A DNA stretch of 64,000 nucleotides from Pseudorasbora parva (lineage: Eukaryota; Chordata; Actinopteri; Cypriniformes; Gobionidae), in assembly GCF_024679245.1 (NCBI RefSeq), contig NC_090172.1, positions 2,616,001 to 2,680,000 of the forward strand, read 5' to 3'. Under the pieces are notes generated by a model, which saw only the letters and a program-made list of their open reading frames with translations, did not search any database and was not told where the DNA came from. The translations under genes were made by a program, and so were the position numbers. Shown one piece after another: positions 9,346 through 22,811 of the stretch; position 1 is the first letter of the stretch; every line of letters starts with the position of its first letter.

Positions 9346-10361
9346 GGGCCCTATCTTGCACCCAGCACAATTGACTTTGTACACCGCCGCATTCCTATTT
9401 TGCACCCATGCAAAGCACGCTTTTCCCTCCACAGAAGCACGTCGCTAAACTAGTGAATGAACTTGCGCTCCCTGGGCGGTTCAGCGCAAATAAGGAGGCG
9501 TGTTCCGGCGCAAACAATCCCTGGAGCTATTTTGCTGTTCCATTAAACAATTGGGCCACTGACCAGAAAAAACCCAGTCTAAAGTCAGCGGTGCGTTGCG
9601 CGTTGTTCATTATGCTATTTTAAGGGCGCATGCTTGACCATAATGTATAGCATGCACAACGCGCATACACTTTGCTCATGTAATCTACACAGATGCAACA
9701 GTTATTTCTGCAAATCATAAATTGTTACACTAAAAAAATATTAACACGAGATGACGGAAATCATTGTGGTGTGCCACGAAGATGTGAAAAAATAGGCATA
9801 AATCTAGCTTACCAATTATTCAGGCTAATTGTAGTAATTAAGGATCAGACCTGTTTGCCCAATAGTGGCCAGACATATCTGTATATAAGGACATCTGACA
9901 GATTGGTTTGTCCGTCAAGAACCAGGAAAAAAAATCGACTGAAAAACTGAAAAAAACTGTTTAACCTACGCCTGTTTAACCGACGCTATTTTGGGTTTGT
10001 TTCTCCCATCCCCATACAACACAACTCCTCTGTCTTTCACTGCTCTTACAAGAACATCAGTCTCCTCGGCTGTGAACCGCTCCTGGCGTGCGTCTGGTAA
10101 ATACGCCATAATAATAGCAACCCATAATGAACTTGCGCAGCTGCTTTTAAAGGGAATGTTGGATGGCGCTCTGATTGGTTTATTCACGTTACGCCCAAAC
10201 CACACCTATGAATAATGAAGCTACTTCAGACCAACCCATTTTAGATTCTGCAAGAGCCATTTATCCCGCCGGGAAAATAGCAACAGCACCGAGACCCGCC
10301 CACAAAGTTACTTGTGCTTCGCGCTTTGACTCTTGCGTTTCAGATCGTTAAAATAGGGCCC
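9346..10361 (-). mobile_element. PIF/Harbinger-like element, GGGCCC ends
   Basis: The ends are GGGCCCTATCTTGCACCC and TTAAAATAGGGCCC. Comparison with the related sequence at 41765 indicates a 3-bp target duplication within an A run. Three-base duplications and a Myb-type accessory gene are features of the PIF/Harbinger superfamily. It contains the broken Myb/SANT-like frame at 9966-10109 but no recognisable DDE transposase, so it is non-autonomous. Confidence 0.7.
9966..10109 (-). pseudogene. Myb/SANT-like Harbinger accessory protein, N-terminal relic
   Basis: From the ATG at 10109 the frame gives 47 residues: MAYLPDARQERFTAEETDVL, then a basic tail GRNKPKIASVKQA, ending at a TAG. The motif FTAEETDVLVRAV is typical of the first helix of Myb/SANT-like domains carried by Harbinger elements, where a second gene helps the transposase reach DNA and the nucleus. 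The domain is cut after helix 1-2, where the third helix should follow, so this is a relic. It could also be an exon whose continuation was deleted. Confidence 0.6.
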
Positions 10362-10606
10362 AAAATATTATTGTATCTGAACCACGATAAAAAATGTGAT
10401 AAATCATGAAAATAGCACAATTTGGCTTCGTCATCACAAATAAAACACACACACTTACCCAAAATGCTTACAAAATCTTTTAATAATATTTGAATAAAGG
10501 TTGTAAATTCTCAAAAAAAGTTAATTGTATTGACTCAAATTTTTAATTTCAATGAACTCAAAATTTTAAGGCAGGTAAATTATTTTTGAAATATGTTTTT
10601 ACAGTG

Positions 10607-11138
10607 TTGTGAATAAGAAAACATGATAAGCATGATATTATTTGGTTTTTCCAGAAAAATAAGCACACAATACATGCAGTACATTTTAACCTTAAACCAA
10701 CGTTTTTCAAACACTGGGTCTTGCTGTAACCGCAGCTATAGAGCCATATTCAGTACTGAATGGGTTATTTGCTAGCTTTACTTGTCCGTATTCAATGGCT
10801 TTAATGAGTCAGTGTTAGTAACGTGTCTGCAGGTTGATTGTGTCCTGTCCACAACCAATTGAAGGTTATGAGGGAGCGAGACAGAGAGAGTGAATGGTAG
10901 AATAGTGCAGGGAGAGATAGCCTTGACTCGGGTGCGATGGAGAACGAGAGCGAGCGAGGGATTGTGATGAGCACAACAGAGGCCAGAGAAAGCGGTTTGC
11001 AGGTGCACTGAGCCAGCGGCCTTGTCCATTCACTCAGCCAGAGATAGAGCCGGTGCATCTGCACTGAGATACCCTTTCAGTTGTATCTATTTGTTTTAGT
11101 CTCAGAGTGGAAGACTTTTTAACTGTGAAATGCCTTTA
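10607..11138. other. Unassigned stretch, no gene seen
   Basis: AT-rich start, then GAGA-containing DNA at 10860-11050. Two short minus-strand frames there (10778-11064) are serine/leucine-rich and have no domain. Nothing further is supported. Confidence 0.4.
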
Positions 11139-11309
11139 AAGGGATAGTTGACCCAAAATGAGCCTGTGATGTCTATCTGCTGACCCCCAGGGCATCATAG
11201 GTGTGTTTGTTTCTACAGAACACAAATGAAGATTTTCAACTCAGCCGTTGCTCGTATAATGCGTGTCAATGGGGTGTATTTCTATGAGAGTAACAAAAAA
11301 ACATGCTTA

Positions 11310-11613
11310 AGGCGGGTGTACACCGTGAAATTCGGACACTCGGGAGGTCGTGAGATATTGCAGACGCTACGAGTCGTTTAATTTGATCATCGCATCAAAT
11401 CAGCTGGTACACGGCATGTCTGTTTGCACCGCGAGCCGGCCGCGATCACATGAGCTTTCGTGTTAAACACAGACACCGGAGCTTTCAGTGTTGCTGCTAT
11501 AGCTTCAGATACAAAAAATAAAGAAAAAATGTGTGAAAATGATTTGTTGAAAAGCAGAGAACAGTAGCCATTCCTTTTAACCGAAACAACCAGAGGGAGA
11601 GAGAAGGGTGCAC

Positions 11614-11700
<87 letters not shown>

Positions 11701-12019
11701 CACTGTATGTTTGCAGCCACTGAGCTAATAATACTCATAGATTGAGCCTATGTGACGTGCTTGTGCATGATTTGGCAATAGGGAACGGTCATATGCTGGT
11801 AAAAATCGGGCCGACTCCCCGAACTTTTTAAACATGTTTAAAAATGATCATAAGGTCGGGAGGTGCTCTTAACGGGCTCGGCTCGTTTCGCATTTCCTCT
11901 CACACGGTGCGAGCCGCGACCATATGAGCATCCACGATGTCCACGCGATTTCTCCCGAGAAAAAAAAAAACGTCTGTGAGTTCGTACGACAGCAAAAATT
12001 GCACCGTGTACGCCCGCCT
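11310..12019. mobile_element. PIF/Harbinger-type MITE, TTA target duplication
   Basis: 710 bp with ends AGGCGGGTGTACACCGTG and its near reverse complement CACCGTGTACGCCCGCCT, flanked on both sides by TTA (11307-11309 and 12020-12022). It contains a (GA)n(TG)n microsatellite at about 11619-11698. No coding sequence. Confidence 0.8.
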
Positions 12020-12207
12020 TTAGATAACATGCACAAAAAGCCTGCTGCTCGTGACGACACTGATGTCTTAAGACACGAACCGATCGGTTTCTGTGAGAAA
12101 CACAACAGTATTTGTGTTATTTTTTTTTACCTCATATCAGACGAATCTCATCTAGTGTTCCCGTCCGCTTTTATTTCCGTCTGGTGAGGTCAAACTGGCG
12201 CGATCAT

Positions 12208-13511
<1,304 letters not shown>

Positions 13512-13962
13512 GCGATCATAGATATATATTTATGTAGACGCCTCATTCGGCCGATCCGCACAGGCACAAATGATGAATCTATATATATATATATGATATC
13601 GCGCCAGTTTGACCTTACCAGACGGAAATAAAAGCGGATGGGAACACTAGATGAGATTCGTCTGATATGAGGTAAAAAATAACCCAAATACTGTTGTGTT
13701 TCTGGCAGAAAGCGATCGTTTCGTGTCTTAAGACATCAATGTGTCTCCACGAGCTGCAGGGTTTGTGCATGTTGTTTAGGCATGTTTTTTTTTTTTTTTT
13801 GCTCTCAACTGTTACCCATTCACATCATTATATGACCTACACACAGCAACGGTTGAGTTAAAAATCTTCATTTGTGTTCTCCTGAAGAAACAAACACACC
13901 TATGATGCTCTGGGGGTCAGCAGATAAACATCACAGGCTCATTTCTGGCTGAACTATCCCTT

Positions 13963-14080
13963 ACGTGTGCTTTCACACTTGGTTCGATTGCCTGGATCGA
14001 ACCCGAGTTTGATTTTTCACGGACTCGGGTACCAAAAAGTGCACCAAAAGTGCTGAAAAAAAAAGTGTGAAAGCACCCTA
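13963..14080. mobile_element. 118-bp MITE
   Basis: The ends cgtgtgctttcacactt and aagtgtgaaagcaccc form a near-perfect inverted repeat. It sits directly at the right end of the long-TIR element. A related word (gggtgcgttcacacttg) begins the sequence left of the 62-bp array at about 36245. Confidence 0.65.
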
Positions 14081-14352
14081 AAACACTGAAAGATGAGCTC
14101 ACAATGGCCTGATCATGGTCAAACGCCTGCTTTCATTTCAACTAAGCACACAATGTGTAAATAAGATGAAGGTTAATGTCTGTGTGCTTGTGTGTATTCA
14201 ATGTTGCCTTGTGAGAAAAATAAGTCATTAGGAAATCAATCAATGCCCATGTCACCTTTCAATGCTCATAGTGGCTGATGATCTGGTTTAAGTCATATAA
14301 TGAGGAATTGCCGGTGCATTGATGTTTTGCGATCAGAAAACCAAAATGTTAC

Positions 14353-14460
14353 CACAACCCAAATTTGGTTCAAATATGAACAAACTAAGTTGTTGGGTTA
14401 AATTTTTAAATGAAAGTTGTAACCCAACTGTTGGGTTTGTCCATATTTGACCCAAAACAG
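14353..14460. repeat. GGGTT foldback repeat copy
   Basis: Contains caaatatgaacaaactaag and its approximate inverse ttgggtttgtccatatttg, which matches the family at 1-860 and 34010-34135. Confidence 0.6.
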
Positions 14461-14750
14461 TATTTTTTTTATGATTGGCCATGTTACCATATTATCATTA
14501 ATATTATACATTAAATTATGTATTTAATGAATCTGTTTTGCCATAATGTGACCCTGGACCACAAAACCAGTCATAAGGGTCCATTTTTCTAAATTTAAAA
14601 TAGTTGAATATTTTTTTAATTTTTGAAATATATTTGGTCGAGATACAACTATTTGAAAATCTGAGGGCGCAAAAAAAATGAAATATTGAGAAAATCTCCT
14701 TTAAAGTTGTCCAAATTATGTCCTCAGCAATGCATATCACTACTTATAAT

Positions 14751-17700
14751 TAGGGGTGACCCCTAATAGTCGAAGATTCGATGCCTTCGATATGCAGGAC
14801 CGGATTCGACCACTGATCTCATGGTCGAATCTTCGCGGGTGTTATGAAACAAGGATTATACCATTTTGACAATACGGGTGTGCTCAATATTAGTGTTATA
14901 AAGACGTGTTGCGCCCCGTATAAACCGACGACGGCATTCGACGCCTGTCCGCGGCGATTAAATGTATATTTCCCTCAAATCGTGAATGTACATACTGATC
15001 TCACCCTGTGCTACAAGATACACTCATCGTACAGTGATTCAAAATTGAGCTCACGCACGGCGCGTAGTTCACGTCTGCCTGGTGTGAGATACCCGAGACA
15101 CGGCGCTGAGCTTCAGTCCGGTGTGAGATCCTGAGACACGGCACTGAGCTTCAGTCCGGTGTAAGATCCCTGAGACACGGCACTGAGCTTCAGTCCGGTG
15201 TGAGATCCTGAGACACAGCGCTGAGCTTCAGTCCGGTGTGCGATACCCGAGACACGACGCTGAGCTTCAGTCCGGTGTGAGATCCTGAGACACGGCACTG
15301 AGCTTCAGTCCGGTGTAAGATCCCTGAGACACGGCACTGAGCTTCAGTCCGGTGTGAGATCCTGAGACACGGCACTGAGCTTCAGTCCGGTGTGAGATCC
15401 CTGAGACACGGCACTGAGCTTCAGTCCGGTGTGAGATCCTGAGACACGGCACTGAGCTTCAGTCCGGTGTGAGATCCTGAGACACGGCACTGAGCTTCAG
15501 TCCGGTGTGAGATCCCTGAGACACGGCACTGAGCTTCAGTCGGGTGTGAGATACCCGAGACACGGCGCTGAGCTTCAGTCCGGTGTGAGATACCTGAGAC
15601 ACGGCACTGAGCTTCAGTCGGGTGTGAGATACCCGAGACACGGCGCTGAGCTTCAGTCCGGTGTGAGATACCCGAGACACGACGCTGAGCTTCAGTCCGG
15701 TGTGAGATCCTGAGACACGGCGCTGAGCTTCAGTCCGGTGTGAGATACCCGAGACACGGCGCTGAGCTTCAGTCCGGTGTGAGATCCTGAGACACGGCGC
15801 TGAGCTTCAGTCCGGTGTGAGATCCTGAGACACGGCGCTGAGCTTCAGTCCGGTGTGAGATCCTGAGACACGGCGCTGAGCTTCAGTCCGGTGTGAGATA
15901 CCCGAGACACGGCGCTGAGCTTCAGTCTGGTGTGAGATACCCGAGACACGGCGCTGAGCTTCAGTCCGGTGTGAGATCCTGAGACACGGCACTGAGCTTC
16001 AGTCCGGTGTGAGATACCCGAGACACGACGCTGAGCTTCAGTCCGGTGTGAGATCCTGAGACACGACGCTGAGCTTCAGTCCGGTGTGAGATACCCGAGA
16101 CACAACGCTGAGCTTCAGTCCGGTGTGAGATCCTGAGACACGACGCTGAGCTTCAGTCCGGTGTGAGATCCTGAGACACGGCGCTGAGCTTCAGTCCGGT
16201 GTGAGATCCTGAGACACGGCGCTGAGCTTCAGTCCGGTGTGAGATACCCGAGACACGACGCTGAGCTTCAGTCCGGTGTGAGATCCTGAGACACGACGCT
16301 GAGCTTCAGTCCGGTGTGAGATACCCGAGACACAACGCTGAGCTTCAGTCCGGTGTGAGATCCTGAGACACGACGCTGAGCTTCAGTCCGGTGTGAGATC
16401 CTGAGACTCGGCGCTGAGCTTCAGTCCGGTGTGAGATCCTGAGACACGGCACTGAGCTTCAGTCCGGTGTGAGATCCTGAGACACGGCACTGAGCTTCAG
16501 TCCGGTGTGAGATACCCGAGACACGGCGCTGAGCTTCAGTCCGGTGTAAGATCCCTGAGACACGGCGCTGAGCTTCAGTCCGGTGTGAGATCCTGAGACA
16601 CGGCGCTGAGCTTCAGTCCGGTGTGAGATACCCGAGACACGGCGCTGAGCTTCAGTCCGGTGTGAGATCCTGAGACACGGCGCTGAGCTTCAGTCCGGTG
16701 TGAGATCCTGAGACACGGCGCTGAGCTTCAGTCCGGTGTGAGATCCTGAGACACGGCGCTGAGCTTCAGTCCGGTGTGAGATCCCTGAGACACGGCACTG
16801 AGCTTCAGTCCGGTGTGAGATCCTGAGACACGACGCTGAGCTTCAGTCCGGTGTGAGATACCCGAGACACGGCGCTGAGCTTCAGTCCGGTGTGCGATAC
16901 CCGAGACACGACGCTGAGCTTCAGTCCGGTGTGAGATCCTGAGACACGGCGCTGAGCTTCAGTCCGGTGTGAGATACCCGAGACACGACGCTGAGCTTCA
17001 GTCCGGTGTGAGATACCCGAGACACAACGCTGAGCTTCAGTCCGGTGTGAGATCCTGAGACACGACGCTGAGCTTCAGTCCGGTGTGAGATCCTGAGACA
17101 CGGCGCTGAGCTTCAGTCCGGTGTGAGATCCTGAGACACGGCACTGAGCTTCAGTCCGGTGTGAGATCCTGAGACACGGCACTGAGCTTCAGTCCGGTGT
17201 GAGATACCCGAGACACGGCACTGAGCTTCAGTCCGGTGTGAGATCCTGAGACACGGCGCTGAGCTTCAGTCCGGTGTGAGATCCCTGAGACACGACGCTG
17301 AGCTTCAGTCCGGTGTGAGATACCCGAGACACGGCGCTGAGCTTCAGTCCGGTGTGCGATACCCGAGACACGACGCTGAGCTTCAGTCCGGTGTGAGATC
17401 CTGAGACACGGCACTGAGCTTCAGTCCGGTGTGAGATACCTGAGACACGGCACTGAGCTTCAGTCCGGTGTGAGATACCCGAGACACGACGCTGAGCTTC
17501 AGTCCGGTGTGAGATACCCGAGACACGGCGCTGAGCTTCAGTCTGGTGTGAGATACCCGAGACACGGCGCTGAGCTTCAGTCCGGTGTGAGATACCCGAG
17601 ACACGACGCTGAGCTTCAGTCCGGTGTGAGATCCTGAGACACGGCGCTGAGCTTCAGTCTGGTGTGAGATACCCGAGACACGGCGCTGAGCTTCAGTCCG

Positions 17701-20568
17701 GTGTGAGATACCCGAGACACGGCGCTGAGCTTCAGTCCGGTGTGAGATACCCGAGACACGGCGCTGAGCTTCAGTCCGGTGTGAGATACCCGAGACACGG
17801 CGCTGAGCTTCAGTCCGGTGTGAGATACCCGAGACACGGCGCTGAGCTTCAGTCCGGTGTGAGATACCCGAGACACGGCGCTGAGCTTCAGTCCGGTGTG
17901 AGATACCCGAGACACGGCACTGAGCTTCAGTCCGGTGTGAGATACCCGAGACACGGCGCTGAGCTTCAGTCCGGTGTGAGATACCCGAGACACGGCGCTG
18001 AGCTTCAGTCCGGTGTGAGATACCCGAGACACGGCGCTGAGCTTCAGTCCGGTGTGAGATACCCGAGACACGGCGCTGAGCTTCAGTCTGGTGTGAGATA
18101 CCCGAGACACGGCGCTGAGCTTCAGTCCGGTGTGAGATACCCGAGACACGGCGCTGAGCTTCAGTCCGGTGTGAGATACCCGAGACACGGCGCTGAGCTT
18201 CAGTCCGGTGTGAGATACCCGAGACACGGCGCTGAGCTTCAGTCCGGTGTGAGATACCCGAGACACGGCGCTGAGCTTCAGTCCGGTGTGAGATACCCGA
18301 GACACGGCGCTGAGCTTCAGTCCGGTGTGAGATACCCGAGACACGGCGCTGAGCTTCAGTCCGGTGTGAGATCCTGAGACACGGCGCTGAGCTTCAGTCC
18401 GGTGTGAGATCCTGAGACACGGCACTGAGCTTCAGTCCGGTGTGAGATACCCGAGACACGGCGCTGAGCTTCAGTCCGGTGTGAGATCCTGAGACACGGC
18501 GCTGAGCTTCAGTCCGGTGTGAGATCCTGAGACACGGCGCTGAGCTTCAGTCCGGTGTGAGATACCCGAGACACGGCACTGAGCTTCAGTCCGGTGTGAG
18601 ATACCCGAGACACGGCGCTGAGCTTCAGTCCGGTGTGAGATCCTGAGACACGGCGCTGAGCTACAGTCCGGTGTGAGATACCCGAGACACGACGCTGAGC
18701 TTCAGTCCGGTGTGAGATACCCAAGACACGGCACTGAGCTTCAGTCCGGTGTGAGATACCCGAGACACGGCGCTGAGCTTCAGTCCGGTGTGAGATACCC
18801 GAGACACGACGCTGAGCTTCAGTCCGGTGTGAGATACCCGAGACACGGCGCTGAGCTTCAGTCCGGTGTGAGATCCTGAGACACGGCGCTGAGCTTCAGT
18901 CCGGTGTGAGATCCTGAGACACGGCGCTGAGCTTCAGTCCGGTGTGAGATCCTGAGACACGGCACTGAGCTTCAGTCCGGTGTGAGATCCTGAGACACGG
19001 CACTGAGCTTCAGTCCGGTGTGAGATCCTGAGACACGACGCTGAGCTTCAGTCCGGTGTGAGATCCTGAGACACGGCGCTGAGCTTCAGTCCGGTGTGAG
19101 ATCCTGAGACACGGCGCTGAGCTTCAGTCCGGTGTGAGATACCCGAGACACGGCGCTGAGCTTCAGTCCGGTGTGAGATACCCGAGACACGGCGCTGAGC
19201 TTCAGTCCGGTGTGAGATCCTGAGACACGGCGCTGAGCTTCAGTCCGGTGTGAGATCCTGAGACACAACGCTGAGCTTCAGTCCGGTGTAAGATCCTGAG
19301 ACACGGCGCTGAGCTTCAGTCCGGTGTAAGATCCCTGAGACACGGCACTGAGCTTCAGTCCGGTGTGAGATACCCGAGACACGACGCTGAGCTTCAGTCC
19401 GGTGTGAGATCCTGAGACACGACGCTGAGCTTCAGTCCGGTGTGAGATCCTGAGACACGGCGCTGAGCTTCAGTCCGGTGTGAGATCCTGAGACACGGCG
19501 CTGAGCTTCAGTCCGGTGTGAGATACCCGAGACACGGCGCTGAGCTTCAGTCCGGTGTGAGATCCTGAGACACGGCGCTGAGCTTCAGTCCGGTGTGAGA
19601 TCCTGAGACACAACGCTGAGCTTCAGTCCGGTGTGAGATCCTGAGACACGGCGCTGAGCTTCAGTCCGGTGTAAGATCCCTGAGACACGGCACTGAGCTT
19701 CAGTCCGGTGTGAGATACCCGAGACACGACGCTGAGCTTCAGTCCGGTGTGAGATACCCGAGACACGGCGCTGAGCTTCAGTCCGGTGTGAGATCCCTGA
19801 GACACGGCACTGAGCTTCAGTCCGGTGTGAGATCCTGAGACACGATGCTGAGCTTCAGTCCGGTGTGAGATACCCGAGACACGGCGCTGAGCTTCAGTCC
19901 GGTGTGAGATACCCGAGACACGGCGCTGAGCTTCAGTCCGGTGTGAGATCCTGAGACACGACGCTGAGCTTCAGTCCGGTGTGAGATCCCTGAGACACGG
20001 CGCTGAGCTTCAGTCCGGTGTGAGATACCCGAGACACGGCGCTGAGCTTCAGTCCGGTGTGAGATCCTGAGACACGACGCTGAGCTTCAGTCCGGTGTGA
20101 GATCCTGAGACACGGCGCTGAGCTTCAGTCCGGTGTGCGACCCCCTTTAGGCACAATCGGCTTAAGAACGTGTATATAAACGCACTCAAAGTGTTCTTTT
20201 CCTCTCTAGGCAGGTATTTTTTTAGGTTTGTTTATCAAAATGTTCTTTTACATATTTGTGTGATGTTCTGTGTTTCGATCGCAGCTTTTAAATGTTATGA
20301 GAGAATGTTTAATTTACAAATGTGTAGTGTATAGTTTTGATCACTTTATTAAAAGTGGTGGCTGTGTGCCATGTGTAAAGTAAAATAAATAGTCTTAGCC
20401 TCCTACTGACTAGTGTCCTGCCCTTCCCAACCCGTTTATAGGCCTACCGTTTATTTTTTTTCTGGTCTATGTTTTACACACGCATAGATGATTCGACTAT
20501 CGGTCGACCATAGAGAGATTAGAAAATTCAGATTCGAATGTGTAAATCCTTAGTCGGGGACACCCCTA
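14751..20568. mobile_element. hAT-like element carrying a 5-kb minisatellite
   Basis: 5,818 bp. The ends TAGGGGTGACCCC and GGGGACACCCCTA form an imperfect inverted repeat. The flanks cttataat (14743-14750) and ctaataat (20569-20576) are an 8-bp target duplication with one mismatch, as in hAT elements. Subterminal attcga/tcgaat words cluster at both ends. About 330 bp on the left and 430 bp on the right are non-repetitive, and the rest is the tandem array at 15081-20138. I find no transposase domain in the non-repeated parts. The nature of the element is inferred from its ends. Confidence 0.7.
15081..20138. repeat. 38/39-bp minisatellite, ~130 copies
   Basis: The unit reads gacacggcgctgagcttcag plus tccggtgtgagat and a variable joint. 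Joints are TCCTGA (38 bp), TACCCGA (39 bp) or TCCCTGA (39 bp). Point variants (gacgctg, gcactg, acaacgctg, gtaagat, gtgcgat) mark individual units. There is a near-homogeneous block of 39-bp units at about 17656-18380, and repeated groups of units elsewhere. Long frames on both strands (for example 17616-18425 minus and 17664-18377 plus) arise only because 39 is divisible by three. They have no start context, change frame wherever a 38-bp unit occurs, and are not counted as genes. Confidence 0.97.
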
Positions 20569-21352
20569 CTAATAATACATTTATTATAATACATCAAGGT
20601 AAGAAATGTACAAAATATCTTCATGGAACATGATCTTAATATCCTAATGATTTTTGGCATGAAAGAAAAATTGATAATTTTGACCCATAACATGTATTGT
20701 TGAGTGTTGCCACAGATAAACCTGTGAGATTATGACTGCTGTTGTGCTTCAGCTCACATATTGCTGTTGCCATTTTATAAAAGCAATAAACTACGAGAGT
20801 TTGAGTGTAATAGTAGTTTTACCAGGAGTAAGGATCCTTCTCAAACCAATTCAACACTTTTTTCTTTTGCTGCTTTCATCTCTTGCTTTAGGTAACTGAG
20901 AATATTGGCCGCTGAACTGTCATTATGATCTGTAAAACACAAGCATAAGTTCTCAAAGATCTCCTCAGTTGTAATCAACTTTATTTCCTTTGTTTAAAGT
21001 TACAAAGCCCTTGAAAAATGTACTGAGACAGAAGACATGGAATTAAGAATAGAGGAGAAGAAAAAAGGCTAATTTGCACGTATTGTTCTTTGATGAATCA
21101 ATCAGGCTGTTGAGAGAGACACAAGAGCTCTCATTGAGACCACATTGATTTCCTTTTGATTGAATCAATAAAGACTCGGAGGAATCAGGCCGCTCTTCTC
21201 TCTATCTGCACCAGTCCTGAAACTCGATTAGATTAAAACACACTATCAGAAAGAGCTTCTTGAAGTCTTATACAATCATATTTAAAGCACACGCAATCCA
21301 ATCTCGGCGTCAGAATAGCATCCTTTGATCCTTTCTAGTACTTTCTCTAGTG
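20569..21352. other. Single-copy-looking stretch, no gene seen
   Basis: AT-rich DNA. 20830-21300 looks non-repetitive and includes TGATTGA/TGAATCAATCA words (21093-21180), which could be homeodomain/TALE binding sites. No open frame worth reporting. Confidence 0.4.
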
Positions 21353-21795
21353 CACTGCAAAAAAAATGCTCTTCTTATTCAGTATTTTTTCTTGTTTCCA
21401 GTCCAAATATCTAAATATTCGTACATCAAAATGCATTAAGTAAAATGACATAAGATATTTTTTCTTGTTTTCTGGGGAAAAATATCAAAATGAAGTGAGT
21501 TTTTGCTTAAAACAGGCAAAATTATCTAATGGGGTGAGAAAAATAATCTCATTTCTGCTTGAGACGGAGACAAGAAACAAGATTTCAAGCAGAAACAATA
21601 TTATTTTTCTCACCCCATTAGATAATTTTGCCTGTTTTAAGTAAAAACTCATTTAGATTTTATTTTCAACAAAACAAGACAAAATATCTTATGTCATTTT
21701 ACTTATAGTAAAAGCATCTTGATTTAAGAATTGTTAGATATTTGGCCTGGAAACAAGACAAAATGACTGAGTAAGAAGAGCATTTTTTTGCAGTG
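21353..21795. mobile_element. Hairpin MITE, CACTGCAAAAAA family, copy 1
   Basis: Starts cactgcaaaaaaaatgct and ends agcatttttttgcagtg. The two ~200-bp arms are near reverse complements around a centre at 21560, including the shared caccccattagataattttg. Other copies are at 28938, 43903, 50127 and a stub at 52814. It is a fish foldback MITE with no genes. Confidence 0.85.
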
Positions 21796-21918
21796 TGGAT
21801 TCCAGTGTCTTCCTTCACCACTCCTCTTTTCTTTTCTCTCCCTTCCTTTGTGTTATCCATGTCTTTCTTCGATATCACGTGCGTATGCTTGTGTGCAGAC
21901 TTAGGTGATTAAATTTAT

Positions 21919-21921
21919 ATG

Positions 21922-21959
<38 letters not shown>

Positions 21960-22255
21960 GGCTGGTAATCCCTACGTTATGGGGACAAAATGTCCCCACA
22001 AAGATGGCAATATCCGAAATCCTTGTCCTTGTCCATGAGGAAAACATCTTATAAATCACACAGAAGGAGTTTTTTTGAGAAAGTAAAAATCCAGAATGTT
22101 TCCTGTGATGGGTAGGTTTAGGGGCTGTGTGTGTGTGTGTGTGTGTGATGGGTAGGTTTAGGGGCAGGGGCAGTGTAGGGGGATAGAAAATACGGTTTGT
22201 ACAGGATAAAATCCATTACACCTATGGAGAACCTCCCTGTAAACCACATAGACCA

Positions 22256-22350
<95 letters not shown>

Positions 22351-22659
22351 CCTGTTTATGTGGTTTATGAGGACACAATTTTGTATAACTACATGGGTAT
22401 TACACTGGTATTACACTATAAATGTGGTTTATGAGGACATATCAAATGTCCTCATAATTCAAATGGCCTTAAAAACATACTAAATTATGTTTTTTTGAAA
22501 AAGTAAAAATGCAGAATGTTTCCTGTGATGGGTAGGTTTAGGGGCAGTGTGTGTGTGTGATGGGTAGGTTTAGGGGCAGTGTAAGGGGATAGAAAATACG
22601 GTTTGTACAGTTTAAAAACCATTACGCCTATGGAGAGTCCCTGTAAACCACATAGACCA

Positions 22660-22708
<49 letters not shown>

Positions 22709-22713
22709 CGTGC
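21919..22713. repeat. TG-microsatellite cassette, copy 1
   Basis: A composite of (TG)n runs (21919-21957, 22259-22349, 22662-22704) alternating with conserved spacers: a gatgggtaggtttaggggca box, a gaaaatacggtttgtacag box, a gtaaaccacatagaccaaca box and a tgtttatgtggtttatgagg box. The same spacers recur at 30344-31210, 47520-47900 (inverted), 51480-51840 (inverted) and 63541-63897. Confidence 0.85.
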
Positions 22714-22811
22714 GATACACAGGTGCAGGCGGTGCGATAGCGTCCCACAGGCGTGAATGAGTTCCCCGGTCAGCTTTTAATCAGACTTCACAGCACGCGC
22801 TGGCCACCCTC

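Larger units (their letters stand above)
9221..10606. mobile_element. AT-rich MITE with inverted ends, split by a Harbinger-like insertion
   Basis: The left part (9221-9345) contains ttgaaattttgagtttat, and the right part (about 10530-10606) contains the inverse, ending in ttttacagtg. A related copy at 41354-41805 shows the uninterrupted join actcaaaatattattg, which locates the later insertion at 9346-10361. No coding content of its own. Confidence 0.7.

Noticed and set aside
17616..18425. Long frames (237 and 269 codons) on both strands of the minisatellite
   Set aside because: They result from a run of 39-bp units (13 codons). Frames exist on both strands and break at each 38-bp unit. There is no start context or domain.
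15081..20138. Regular ~38-bp repeats considered as a CRISPR array
   Set aside because: There are no unique spacers: the units abut directly. The context is a vertebrate hAT-like element, so it is a minisatellite.
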